Of a stretch of DNA of 64,000 nucleotides, positions 9,222 through 17,015 are shown piece by piece. Under the pieces are notes generated by a model. The model had not been told where the DNA came from. It did not search any database and saw nothing but the letters and a program-made list of their open reading frames with translations. The stretch comes from Poriferisodalis sp965221945. GTDB lineage: Bacteria > Actinomycetota > Acidimicrobiia > Acidimicrobiales > Poriferisodalaceae. Made by a program: the position numbers and the translations under genes. How positions within the stretch are numbered: the first letter of the stretch is position 1; the number at the start of each line of letters is the position of its first letter. The stretch is taken from NCBI RefSeq assembly GCF_965221945.1, contig NZ_OZ244925.1, positions 2,542,001 to 2,606,000 on the forward strand, read 5' to 3'.

Positions 9222-10223
9222 ATGGATTTTGGCGTTGTTCTGCAAACGGATCCTCCCGCGTGGCGAGTGATCGACCTGGCCCGGCGGGCTGAGACCTTGG
9301 GCTTTTCCTACGGGTGGACGTTCGACAGCCACGTGCTGTGGCAGGAGCCGTACGTGATCTACAGCCAGATGCTGTCGGCCACGAATCGCATGGTCGTCGG
9401 CCCGATGGTCACCAACCCGGGCACCCGGAACCCGACGGTGTCCGCTTCGATGTTCGCCACGCTCAACGACATGTTCGGCAACCGCACGGTATGCGGCATC
9501 GGCCGGGGCGACTCGGCCATGCGAGTGCTCGGGCACGCCCCCACCAGCCTCGCCACGCTGGCCGAGTCGATGAAGGTCATCAAGGGCTTGGCCGAGGGCC
9601 GCGAGGTCGAATACAACGGCACGCGGCAGCAATTCCCGTGGTCGGCGGGCAGTCGGCTCGACATCTGGATGGCCGCCTACGGGCCGCGGGCGCTGCAGCT
9701 CTGCGGCGAGCAGGCCGATGGCTTCATCCTGCAGCTGGCTGACCCTCAGATCACCGAGTGGACCGTTGCCGCCGTCCGGCGGGCCGCGGCGCAGGCTGGT
9801 CGCAATCCCGACGACCTCTACATTTGCGTCGCCGCGCCTGCCTACGTCGGCGACGACCTCGCCCATCAGCGCGATCAGTGCCGGTGGTTCGGGGGCATGG
9901 TCGGCAATCATGTGGCCGACCTCGTGGAGCGTTACGGCGACACCGGTGGCGGGGTGCCTCAAGCACTCACCGACTACATCTCCGGGCGCGAGGGCTACGA
10001 CTACGCCGAGCACGGCAAGGCCGGCAACGTCCACACTGACTTCGTCCCCGACGACGTGATCGACCGTTTCTGCATTCTCGGCGACGCCAGCAGCCACATC
10101 GCCCGGCTCGCCGAGCTGCGCGAACTGGGCGTTGACCAGTTCGCCATCTACCTGATGCACGACGCCAAAGATGAGACACTGAGCGCCTACGGCCAGCAGA
10201 TCATTCCGGCGCTGGGAACCTGA
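9222..10223 (+). CDS. LLM-class flavin/F420-dependent oxidoreductase in the pyrimidine operon
   Basis: A 333-residue luciferase-like TIM-barrel oxidoreductase. Family features are GVVLQTDPPAWRVIDLARRAE at the start, a central CGIGRGDSAMRVLG, and WMAAYGPRALQLCGEQADG. A GGAGG ribosome site lies about 10 bp upstream of the ATG. It lies between dihydropyrimidinase and the ABC importer, so it probably acts in the same route. No conventional dihydropyrimidine dehydrogenase is encoded here, which makes a pyrimidine-reducing or ring-modifying role attractive but unproven. It is unlike RutA in that its neighbours belong to the reductive, not the Rut, pathway. Confidence 0.87.
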   Translation: MDFGVVLQTDPPAWRVIDLARRAETLGFSYGWTFDSHVLWQEPYVIYSQMLSATNRMVVGPMVTNPGTRNPTVSASMFATLNDMFGNRTVCGIGRGDSAMRVLGHAPTSLATLAESMKVIKGLAEGREVEYNGTRQQFPWSAGSRLDIWMAAYGPRALQLCGEQADGFILQLADPQITEWTVAAVRRAAAQAGRNPDDLYICVAAPAYVGDDLAHQRDQCRWFGGMVGNHVADLVERYGDTGGGVPQALTDYISGREGYDYAEHGKAGNVHTDFVPDDVIDRFCILGDASSHIARLAELRELGVDQFAIYLMHDAKDETLSAYGQQIIPALGT

Positions 10224-10233
10224 CCGGCGCGTC

Positions 10234-11211
10234 GTGCAAGCAGACACCACTGCCCCGGCGACGATCGACCCGATCGTCCGAGACCAGTTTCTTCGACAGC
10301 AGGCGGCCCGCGAGCGCCGCCGCGCTCGCGTCCGCCAAACCTTGCGGCAGGTGGTCGTGCTGGCCCTCTTCGTGTGCCTGCTGGGCCTTGCCTATACCGC
10401 CTACAAGAAGGTGGGAACAGCCATTGACGACGGTCAGTCCAGCTGGCCTGTGATCGGGTCGTTCCTGCCCGAGACCAACGACCTCAAGATGCCGCCGGTG
10501 ACCGACATCGTCTCGGGGATCTTCGCTGAGCCCAGGGGCACGGGCCAGGCCTTCTGGACGATCATCGCCACCGAAGCCGCCTTTACTCTGCGAGAGGCAG
10601 CGGTGGGGTTCGCCATCGGGGTATTGGTCGGCTTGGGCATCGCCATCGTGCTCACCACGTCGGGGCGCTTGGAGCGCGCGCTGGTGCCCCACGTCATCGC
10701 CAGCCAGACCATCCCGCTGATCGCCATCGCGCCCATCATCGTGATCTGGGGCCGCAAGAGCTTGGACTTCCTGCCCTTCGAGTGGCAGGACTGGATGTCG
10801 GTTTCGGTCATCGCCACCTACCTGACCTTCTTCCCGGTGACGATCAACGGCCTGCGAGGCCTGCTGTCCCCCCGGCCCGAGAACCTCGAGCTGATGGACT
10901 CCTACGCGGCGCGATGGGGCCAGACGCTGTGGCGGCTGCGCTTGCCGGCGTCGCTGCCCTACCTGTTCGCTGCGTTCAAGATTGCGGCCACAGCCAGCGT
11001 TGTGGGCGCCATCGTGGGCGAGATCTCTGCCGGGGTGAAGGGCGGTCTGGGCCGCCGGGTGCTGCTGGAGGCCCAGCGCTACACGACAGGGCCCGAGCGC
11101 CTCTATGTGGCCGTGCTGGGGGCGGCGGTTCTCGGGGTCGTCGTTTTCTCGGTGATCTCGTCCGTCGAGTACGCGCTCGTGGGACGCAAGGGCCGGGAGT
11201 CTGTCACATGA
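10234..11211 (+). CDS. ABC transporter permease, NMT1/SsuC-type (pyrimidine-like importer)
   Basis: A 325-residue inner-membrane permease starting at GTG 10234, 11 bp after the preceding stop. A basic cytoplasmic N-terminus (residues 20-40, QQAARERRRARVR) is followed by one helix, a periplasmic loop, and the five-helix BPD transport core. The EAA-type loop is the segment ELMDSYAARWGQTLWRLRLP, which contacts the ATPase. The stop overlaps the ATPase ATG in an ATGA arrangement. With genes at 11208, 12026 and 12859 it forms a complete importer; clustering with dihydropyrimidinase suggests a pyrimidine or breakdown product as ligand. Confidence 0.9.
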   Translation: MQADTTAPATIDPIVRDQFLRQQAARERRRARVRQTLRQVVVLALFVCLLGLAYTAYKKVGTAIDDGQSSWPVIGSFLPETNDLKMPPVTDIVSGIFAEPRGTGQAFWTIIATEAAFTLREAAVGFAIGVLVGLGIAIVLTTSGRLERALVPHVIASQTIPLIAIAPIIVIWGRKSLDFLPFEWQDWMSVSVIATYLTFFPVTINGLRGLLSPRPENLELMDSYAARWGQTLWRLRLPASLPYLFAAFKIAATASVVGAIVGEISAGVKGGLGRRVLLEAQRYTTGPERLYVAVLGAAVLGVVVFSVISSVEYALVGRKGRESVT

Positions 11212-12029
11212 GTTGTGGGCACATGAGCGGTGCGGGCGACATGGACAACCTCGACGGTGCGGCAGCCGTCGAGGTGGAGGGCGTCTCCAAGGTGTTCAAC
11301 CCGGGACGCCCCAACGAAGTCGTCGCACTCACCGACATCGATCTCCGGATCGGCTCCGGCGAGTTCGTCACGCTGATCGGCCCGTCCGGCTGCGGCAAGA
11401 GCACCCTGCTGAGGCTGATCGCTGCACTGATCGACGTGAGCGACGGGTCGGTCAAGGTCAACGGCAAGCCAGCCGACCGTGCCCGTCTCGACCGCGACTA
11501 CTCGATGGTGTTCCAGAGGGCAGGTCTGTTCGACTGGCGCAACGTGTCGCGCAACATTGAGCTGCCGCTCGAGCTGATGGGCTGGAAAGCGGCCGACCGT
11601 CGGCAGCGCTCAGCCGAAATGCTCGAATTGGTGAAGCTGGGCGAGTTCGCGAGGTACCACCCGGCGGAGCTGTCTGGCGGCATGCAGCAGCGCGTCGCCA
11701 TCGCTCGGGCGATGTCGTTCGATCCGAAGCTGCTGTTGATGGACGAACCGTTCGGCGCCCTCGACGAGATGACCCGCGAGCACATGCAGAACGAGCTGCT
11801 GCGGATCTGGACCGAGACACAGACCACTGTGATCTTCGTGACCCACTCCATCAGCGAGGCGGTTTTCCTGTCCACGAGGGTGGTGGTCATGTCGCCCCGT
11901 CCGGGGAAGATCTCCGCTGTCATCGACACCGACCTTGGGGAGCGCAGCGAGGCAACCCGCGACAACCCGGCGTATTTCGCCAACGTGACGGCAGTGCGAA
12001 ACGCACTGCGCGCAGGTCACACCTCGTGA
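11208..12029 (+). CDS. ABC transporter ATP-binding protein, NitT/TauT-type
   Basis: A 273-residue ATPase. Walker A is GPSGCGKST, the Q-loop is VFQRAGLFDW, the signature is LSGGMQQR, Walker B is LLLMDEPFGALDE, and the H-loop is FVTHS. The start at ATG 11208 overlaps the permease stop by 4 bp; reading frame open upstream of this is unused. The C-terminus keeps the MSPRPGKI segment typical of the SsuB/TauB/NitT class. Its stop overlaps the GTG of the second permease by 4 bp, so the two permeases and this ATPase are translationally coupled. Confidence 0.93.
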   Translation: MSCGHMSGAGDMDNLDGAAAVEVEGVSKVFNPGRPNEVVALTDIDLRIGSGEFVTLIGPSGCGKSTLLRLIAALIDVSDGSVKVNGKPADRARLDRDYSMVFQRAGLFDWRNVSRNIELPLELMGWKAADRRQRSAEMLELVKLGEFARYHPAELSGGMQQRVAIARAMSFDPKLLLMDEPFGALDEMTREHMQNELLRIWTETQTTVIFVTHSISEAVFLSTRVVVMSPRPGKISAVIDTDLGERSEATRDNPAYFANVTAVRNALRAGHTS

Positions 12030-12808
12030 CCGCGGCAAAGGCGCTGCTTCGCTCATGGCTGCCTCCGATGGTGGCCGCGCTGATCATGTTCGGCGGCTGG
12101 GAGGCACTCCTGGCAGTGATCAGCCCTGACGGCTTCGTGCTCCCGCCGCCCTCGCGCATCGGCAGTGCGGTGGCCGAGAACTTCGGCACGATTGCGACAG
12201 CGACCGGCATCACCGGTTTCATCATCGTCACCGGACTCCTCGCTGGGGTCCTGGCGGGAGCGACGGCCGCCGTGCTCGTCACAGCCTTTCGTTCGGCCCA
12301 CGAGACGATCACACCGCTGGCTGTTGCCGTCAACGCGGTGCCGATCATCGCGCTGGCACCCATCTTCAACGCCTGGTTCGGGATTCTGTCGCCCCGCTCC
12401 AATCAGGCCGTCGTGGTCGTACTGGTCTTCTTCCCGGTGTTCATCAACACGACCCGGGGGCTCGGGCAGCCCGAGCCCAGCCAGGTCGAGCTCATGGAGT
12501 CCTACGGCGCCGGCAAGTGGAGGATCATGCGCGAAGTGCGCATCCCGAACGCGATGCCGTACTTCTTCACTGCGCTCAAGCTCGCCACGTCGCTGGCGGT
12601 GATCGCGGCCATCGTGGCCGAGTATTTCGGCGGCCGCCAGGACGCGCTTGGCAACGTCATCACCAACTCGGCCGGACTGACCCGCTACGACGACGCCTGG
12701 GCGGCGGTGCTGGCCGGATCGCTGGTGGGCATCGGCCTGTACGCGATTGCTGCGGTGCTCGAACGGCTGATCATGCCGTGGTACTTCGCGGCGCGGAAGG
12801 CGGCATGA
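12026..12808 (+). CDS. ABC transporter permease, second subunit
   Basis: A 260-residue permease beginning at GTG 12026, overlapping the ATPase stop by 4 bp. It has six hydrophobic segments and the coupling loop with ELMESYGAGKWRIMREVRIP followed by NAMPYFFTALKLA. A GGRQDALGNVI segment follows near residue 205. Two different permeases around one ATPase indicate a heterodimeric transmembrane domain, as in RibX- or ThiX-type importers of aromatic heterocycles. Confidence 0.92.
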   Translation: MTAAKALLRSWLPPMVAALIMFGGWEALLAVISPDGFVLPPPSRIGSAVAENFGTIATATGITGFIIVTGLLAGVLAGATAAVLVTAFRSAHETITPLAVAVNAVPIIALAPIFNAWFGILSPRSNQAVVVVLVFFPVFINTTRGLGQPEPSQVELMESYGAGKWRIMREVRIPNAMPYFFTALKLATSLAVIAAIVAEYFGGRQDALGNVITNSAGLTRYDDAWAAVLAGSLVGIGLYAIAAVLERLIMPWYFAARKAA

Positions 12809-12858
12809 GGTGATCGTTCAGCGTGAGATCCCATTGGGGAACCTAACAGGGGGGAATT

Positions 12859-13986
12859 ATGAAGGTTAAGAAAACGTTGATACGGGCGCTGGCACCGCTG
12901 CTGGCACTCGGCCTACTAACCGCGGCCTGCACCGGCAGCGATGACGCAACCGATGAGCCCGAATTCGAGCCCATTTCCGAAGTGTCGCTGCAGCTGCAGT
13001 GGTTCACGCAGGCACAGTTCGCCGGCTACTACGCGGCCCAAGCGCTCGGCTTCTATGAAGATGTCGGGCTCGACGTGGAGATCCTCGAGGGCGGTGTTGA
13101 CATCGTGCCGGCCTCGGTTCTGGACTCAGGCGCCGCCGAATTCGCGGTCTCATGGGTGCCGAGAGGTTTGGTGCCCCGGGAAGAGGGTGCCAACATCACC
13201 AACATTGCCCAGGTGTTCCAGCGAAGCGCCACCTTGCAGGTGTCCTTCGCCGACTCCGGCATCAGCGAGGTCGGCGACCTCGAGGGCCGCACGGTCGGCA
13301 ACTGGGGATTCGGCAACGAGTTCGAGCTGCTGGCGGGACTTCGCACGAACGGGCTCGACCCGGACTCCGACGTTCAGCTGGTGCAGCAGAACTTCGACAT
13401 GCTGGCTCTGATCGATGGACAGATCGACGCGGCGCAGGCCATGATCTACAACGAGTACGCCCAAGTGCTCGAGACGGAGAACCCCGCCACCGGCGAACTC
13501 TTCCAGCCTGGGGATCTCAACGTCATCAACTGGAATGACGTGGGCACGGCGATGCTGCAGGACGCTCTGTGGGCAGACGCCGACCGCCTCGACGACGATC
13601 CGGCCTACCGCGATGCGGCTGTCCGGTTCGTTGAGGCGTCGCTGAGAGGCTGGATCCACTGCCGCGACAATCCCGCCGAGTGCGTGCAGATCGTGCTCGA
13701 CAATGTCCCGACGCTGGGCGAATCGCACCAGACATGGCAGATGAACGAGATCAGCGCATTGATCTGGCCATCGCCACTGGGCGCTGGCATCATGGATCCT
13801 GACCTGTGGGCGCAGACCGTCGAGGTGGCGACCAGCGAGGGCATTCTGGCCTCGGCACCCACCGAGGGCGCCTACCGCACCGACATCGCGACCGAGGCGG
13901 TGGCGAATCTGCGGGAGGCCGGCATCGATGTCGTGGGTGACGGTTGGCAGCGAGTCACTGTCGAGCTGCTCCCCGGCGGCGAGTAA
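12859..13986 (+). CDS. NMT1/THI5-like substrate-binding lipoprotein of the ABC importer
   Basis: A 375-residue solute-binding protein. The signal peptide has a lysine-rich start (MKVKKTLIRA), a hydrophobic core and a lipobox GLLTAAC with Cys at about residue 29. The mature part opens VSLQLQWFTQAQFAGYYAA, the standard start of NMT1/THI5 proteins that bind pyrimidine or thiamin-precursor-like ligands. A strong AGGGGGGAA ribosome site precedes the ATG. It closes the operon, and a terminator-like hairpin follows at 14015-14045. Ligand inferred from context: uracil, thymine, a dihydropyrimidine or a hydantoin. Confidence 0.92.
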   Translation: MKVKKTLIRALAPLLALGLLTAACTGSDDATDEPEFEPISEVSLQLQWFTQAQFAGYYAAQALGFYEDVGLDVEILEGGVDIVPASVLDSGAAEFAVSWVPRGLVPREEGANITNIAQVFQRSATLQVSFADSGISEVGDLEGRTVGNWGFGNEFELLAGLRTNGLDPDSDVQLVQQNFDMLALIDGQIDAAQAMIYNEYAQVLETENPATGELFQPGDLNVINWNDVGTAMLQDALWADADRLDDDPAYRDAAVRFVEASLRGWIHCRDNPAECVQIVLDNVPTLGESHQTWQMNEISALIWPSPLGAGIMDPDLWAQTVEVATSEGILASAPTEGAYRTDIATEAVANLREAGIDVVGDGWQRVTVELLPGGE

Positions 13987-14014
13987 CCACTCGCGCACTC
14001 ACCAGACCGATTTG

Positions 14015-14045
14015 GGGGCGGCGGCGAGTCAATCGCCGTCGCCCC
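14015..14045 (+). terminator. Terminator-like hairpin after the pyrimidine operon
   Basis: A GC-rich inverted repeat 28 bp after the lipoprotein stop: 13-nt arms GGGGCGGCGGCGA and TCGCCGTCGCCCC with one mismatch and a 5-nt loop. There is no T-run, as is common in high-GC actinobacteria. It probably ends the 6830-13986 transcript. Confidence 0.6.
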
Positions 14046-14111
14046 TGTCGGCCAGAGACCGCTTTGCGGGGAGCATTTGTGACGCTCGGGCCAGGCTCTG
14101 GTCAGGCCTCG

Positions 14112-14243
14112 TCAACAATGCGCCGGATCTTCGCGGCGAATCGCATCGCGTCTGAATTCATCGTGGCCGACTGCTGCATAGAGCGCAACTGCCTCGGCCG
14201 CTTCCAGAATGTGCTGCCACCGATGCCGGTCTGCGTCGGTCAC
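14112..14243 (-). pseudogene. Truncated, frameshifted HEPN (DUF86-like) toxin remnant
   Basis: A GTG at 14243 overlaps the TGA of the MNT gene (GTGA), the usual coupling of MNT/HEPN pairs. It gives a 43-residue peptide starting VTDADRHRWQHILEAAEAVA and ending at a TGA at 14112-14114. The start matches the first helix of DUF86-type HEPN toxins, which are normally about 110-140 residues. In the +1 frame a further stretch, FAAKIRRIVDEA, resembles the next helix before another stop. So the gene looks frameshifted and then deleted. The RxxxxH catalytic motif is missing and it should be inactive as an RNase. Confidence 0.6.
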
Positions 14244-14677
14244 AGTGTGATGGCCTCAGCGAGGACCGCTTCACGCTGAGCATCTGTCATGCCGCCGTCG
14301 GTCGCAAGATGCACCGGAGCCTCAAGGAGTTGCTCCAGCTCCATCCTCAGCCGAGCCAGATCGAACAGCCCAGTCCCGCGACCCGTTGAGACGAGGATGT
14401 CGATGTCGCTGTCGGGGCGCGCTTCGCCACGAGCGACCGAGCCGAAGATGCGTATATCGCTGATTCCGTACTTTCGGGCGGTCGCGGAGATGTGCCGACG
14501 GCTTCGCAACACTCGGTCAAGCTGGGTCGAGCGGCCAGGTCCACCGCCTTGGGCGAGAAACTGCTCCAAGCTCGCTTGCAGCACGGCAGTCACCGAGGGT
14601 GGCACCGGCTGCTCAGCGACGAACCGGTCCAAGCCAGCCTCCAGCTCGTCAGGAATGGTCACCGTGACGCGCCTCAT
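14240..14677 (-). CDS. MNT-domain nucleotidyltransferase antitoxin with an N-terminal ribbon-helix-helix-like domain
   Basis: A 145-residue two-domain protein. Residues 1-43 (MRRVTVTIPDELEAGLDRFV and following) look like a CopG/RHH DNA-binding fold. Residues 60-145 are a minimal nucleotidyltransferase: RIFGSVARGEARPDSDIDIL contains the GSxxxGE and DxD catalytic motifs. MNT antitoxins of HEPN/MNT systems are known to neutralise HEPN RNases by adding nucleotides. The fused RHH part suggests direct autoregulation. The HEPN gene overlapping its stop is broken, so this may be an orphan antitoxin. An inverted repeat upstream at 14707-14733 is a candidate operator. Confidence 0.78.
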   Translation of the reverse strand: MRRVTVTIPDELEAGLDRFVAEQPVPPSVTAVLQASLEQFLAQGGGPGRSTQLDRVLRSRRHISATARKYGISDIRIFGSVARGEARPDSDIDILVSTGRGTGLFDLARLRMELEQLLEAPVHLATDGGMTDAQREAVLAEAITL

Positions 14678-14706
14678 GCGCTGACGTTATCAGTAGGCGG
14701 AATCAT

Positions 14707-14733
14707 TTGCATCAATTGCTTCAACTGATGCAA
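14707..14733. promoter_or_regulatory. Inverted repeat upstream of the RHH-MNT gene, candidate operator
   Basis: Arms TTGCATCA and TGATGCAA are perfect 8-bp complements separated by 11 bp. They lie in an AT-rich patch 30-56 bp before the ATG at 14677. RHH repressors usually bind such dyads. No clear -10/-35 pair could be fixed. Confidence 0.4.
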
Positions 14734-14828
14734 GCAACAGTTCGGAAAGGCCATCGCCCATTCGGTGGCCGACCTGAACTGTTCATCCGTCCGGACCATC
14801 AGGGAACAGCGACAAAGATCGACACGAC

Positions 14829-15824
14829 ATGAGACTTGGCAATTGGCTCACTGCGCGGCGGGTGGATCTGCTCCTGGCTGTCGCGGCGACGGCGGCGGCC
14901 GGGTCCGGGCTGGCGTCCTGGGCGGTGGGCACCGGATGGGCTCGCTGGTTAACGATCATGCACGCCCTGGCCGGCCTGAGCCTGCTGGCGCTGGCCCCGG
15001 CCAAGCTCCGAGGCTCGGTGCGCTCCGGGCTGAAGCGCCGCCGCGCTACCCGGTGGCTGTCGATGCTGCTGGGAGCGTTGGTCACTGCCACCGTCGTGCT
15101 CGGCGTCCTCCACGCCACCGGGCTGTGGCACGGGGTGGGCTACTGGTCGGCGCTGTGGACCCATGTTCTGCTGGCCGCTCTGCTGGCCCCTCTGTTGGTG
15201 TGGCATATCGTCAGCCGACCGGGTCGCCCGAAAGCGGTCGACCTCGACCGCAGGGCACTGATCGGCGGGGGCATCGCACTGGCAGCCGCTGGAGCGGTGT
15301 ATTGGATTCAGCAGCTGGCGGTGGGCGACAACCGGCGATTCACCGGCTCACACGAGATCGCTTCGTTCAACCCGTCGCAGATGCCAACGACCATGTGGCT
15401 CAACGACCAGTCGCCACGAGTGGCCGCTTCGGACTGGGACCTCACTGTCGCAGGCGAGCCGGTGACGCTCGAGAGCTTGGGGGCCCGGGCCACGCCGGTG
15501 CCAGCCGTCCTCGACTGCACGGGTGGGTGGTGGAGCCACCAGTCGTGGGACGCGGTGCCGCTGGCCGAGCTGTTGCCGTCGGTGGACGCGCCCACGTTGG
15601 AGGTCACGTCGCTGACCGGCTACAGCCGCCTCTTCCCCGCTCGCGACGCTGCCAACCTGTACCTGGCCGTCGGCTACGGCGGTGAGCCGCTGCGCCGCGG
15701 ACACGGCTCCCCAGTACGGCTGGTGGTGCCTGGAAGGCGGGGTTTCTGGTGGGTCAAGTGGGTGAGCCGCATCGACCCCGTCGACCGCCCTTGGTGGCTC
15801 CAACTCCCATTCCCGCTGGAATAG
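14829..15824 (+). CDS. Membrane-anchored molybdopterin-dependent oxidoreductase (sulfite-oxidase family)
   Basis: A 331-residue protein in two parts. Residues 1-163 hold about five hydrophobic helices with histidines (near 45, 95, 112 and 126) placed as possible haem ligands, like a cytochrome b561-type domain. Residues 170-331 match the molybdopterin-binding core of the sulfite oxidase/YedY family; Cys230 in VLDCTGGWWSHQSW is the expected Mo ligand. The substrate is unknown. The IS481 element begins 32 bp after its stop, so its original downstream neighbour is separated from it. Confidence 0.82.
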   Translation: MRLGNWLTARRVDLLLAVAATAAAGSGLASWAVGTGWARWLTIMHALAGLSLLALAPAKLRGSVRSGLKRRRATRWLSMLLGALVTATVVLGVLHATGLWHGVGYWSALWTHVLLAALLAPLLVWHIVSRPGRPKAVDLDRRALIGGGIALAAAGAVYWIQQLAVGDNRRFTGSHEIASFNPSQMPTTMWLNDQSPRVAASDWDLTVAGEPVTLESLGARATPVPAVLDCTGGWWSHQSWDAVPLAELLPSVDAPTLEVTSLTGYSRLFPARDAANLYLAVGYGGEPLRRGHGSPVRLVVPGRRGFWWVKWVSRIDPVDRPWWLQLPFPLE

Positions 15825-15850
15825 CTGGTCGCCGTTTGTCGCCGCCTCGC

Positions 15851-16840
15851 CTAGCTGTAATGCCCACAGAGGTTGTTGACGCGGCTGGCGGGTGTGTCTC
15901 CGATGGCGGTGTGGTGCCGGTGGAGATTGTAGGTGTGCACCCAGGTCTGGAGTCTGCGGCGGCGGTCGGGTTCTGAGCGGAATTTGTAGTTGTAGAGGAA
16001 CTCGTCGGCCAGGGTGCGGTTGAACCGCTCTGCTTTGCCGTTGGTCTGGGGCCGATAGGGGCGCGTGCGGCGGTGGGTGACGTGCCGCTCGGCGAGCGCG
16101 TCGGCGAACGCAGTGGCGGTGAAGTTCTTGGCGTTGTCGGTCATGACGGCGTCGACGGCGACGTTGAGGCGGTCGAACCAGTCCCGACAGCGTCGATAGA
16201 ACGCTGCGGCGGTCTGGGCGTTCTGGTTGTCGTGCGCCTCGACGTAGGCGAGGCGGGAGTGGTCGTCCACGGCGACATGGAGATAGGTGTACCCGAGGCG
16301 CTTGCGGCGCTTGTTGTTGCGCTTGGCGGCCGCCGAGCCGCGGCCGTGGACGCGCCACCCCCCGCCGGGCGGCACTTTGGCGACCTTTTTGACGTCGATG
16401 TGCACCAGCTCGCCCGCATGAGCCTTCTCATAGCGGCGCACCCGCTCCCCGGTAGGCCGATCGATCCACGCCAGCCGGTTCAGCCCGTGCCGGCACAGCA
16501 CCCGATGCACCGTCGAAGCCGGCACCCCGGTCGCAGCCGCCAGCCGCACAGGACCCCACCGGCGGCGCCGACGCAGACCGCAGATCCTCTTCTCGGCCCG
16601 CGCCGAGACCTTCGCCGGGGACCTCGCAGGCCGGCTGGAACGATCCTCCAGACCCACCACGCCCTCAGCGTCGAAGCGCTTGACCCACTTGTGCACGGTC
16701 TGGCGCGAGCAGCCCATCTGCGCCGCGACCGCCGTCGCCGACTGGCCCGCTGCCATCCGCTCGACCATCACCATCCGAGAATGAACCGACAGCCGAGGCC
16801 GCGGAGCCCCACGAACCCTGATTGAAGTACTGTCCGACAC
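15851..16840 (-). CDS. IS481-family DDE transposase
   Basis: A 329-residue transposase, with GTG 16840 chosen because GGAGG lies 4 bp upstream. A helix-turn-helix region (MAAGQSATAVAAQMGCSRQT) is followed by an integrase core with a DD(35)E triad: Asp149 in HIDVKK, Asp235 in MTDNAKNFT, and Glu271 in GKAERFNRT. The frame is intact. The last two codons, AGC TAG, cross the element's end: the Ser codon and the stop use the duplicated target bases, so the stop codon comes from the CTAG insertion site. Confidence 0.95.
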   Translation of the reverse strand: MSDSTSIRVRGAPRPRLSVHSRMVMVERMAAGQSATAVAAQMGCSRQTVHKWVKRFDAEGVVGLEDRSSRPARSPAKVSARAEKRICGLRRRRRWGPVRLAAATGVPASTVHRVLCRHGLNRLAWIDRPTGERVRRYEKAHAGELVHIDVKKVAKVPPGGGWRVHGRGSAAAKRNNKRRKRLGYTYLHVAVDDHSRLAYVEAHDNQNAQTAAAFYRRCRDWFDRLNVAVDAVMTDNAKNFTATAFADALAERHVTHRRTRPYRPQTNGKAERFNRTLADEFLYNYKFRSEPDRRRRLQTWVHTYNLHRHHTAIGDTPASRVNNLCGHYS

Positions 16841-16943
16841 TGAGCCTCCGTTCGCAGCCTGGGATTCCAACAAACCCCACACTGCCACGGAGGCTCAACC
16901 TGTCACAGCAGCAGAACTGTCAACAAGGTCCATGGGCATTACA
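15856..16943 (-). mobile_element. IS481-family insertion sequence, intact, with 6-bp target duplication
   Basis: A 1088-bp element. The left end starts TGTAATGCCCACAGAGG and the right end, read inward, is TGTAATGCCCATGGACC; both continue with TTGTTGAC. The sequence CCTAGC flanks both sides (15850-15855 and 16944-16949) as a perfect 6-bp duplication. This fits the known IS481 preference for NCTAGN targets. The intact transposase, matched ends and unmutated duplication point to a recent insertion between the molybdopterin oxidoreductase and the wHTH-MNT gene. Confidence 0.93.
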
Positions 16944-16981
16944 CCTAGCCCTGCCGGGCGTGTCGAATTCAGCCGATTCTC

Positions 16982-17008
16982 TTATATCTGCACTCTCAAT
17001 GATATAAT
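16982..17008 (+). promoter_or_regulatory. Promoter -10 box and overlapping dyad of the wHTH-MNT/HEPN operon
   Basis: A perfect -10 hexamer TATAAT is at 17003-17008, 7 bp before the GTG at 17016, so transcription would start at or next to the first codon and the mRNA would be leaderless. A 7-bp inverted repeat, TTATATC (16982-16988) and GATATAA (17001-17007) with a 12-bp gap, overlaps the -10 box and could be the operator for the encoded winged-helix domain. No convincing -35 was found. Confidence 0.6.
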
Positions 17009-17015
17009 CGAGATT

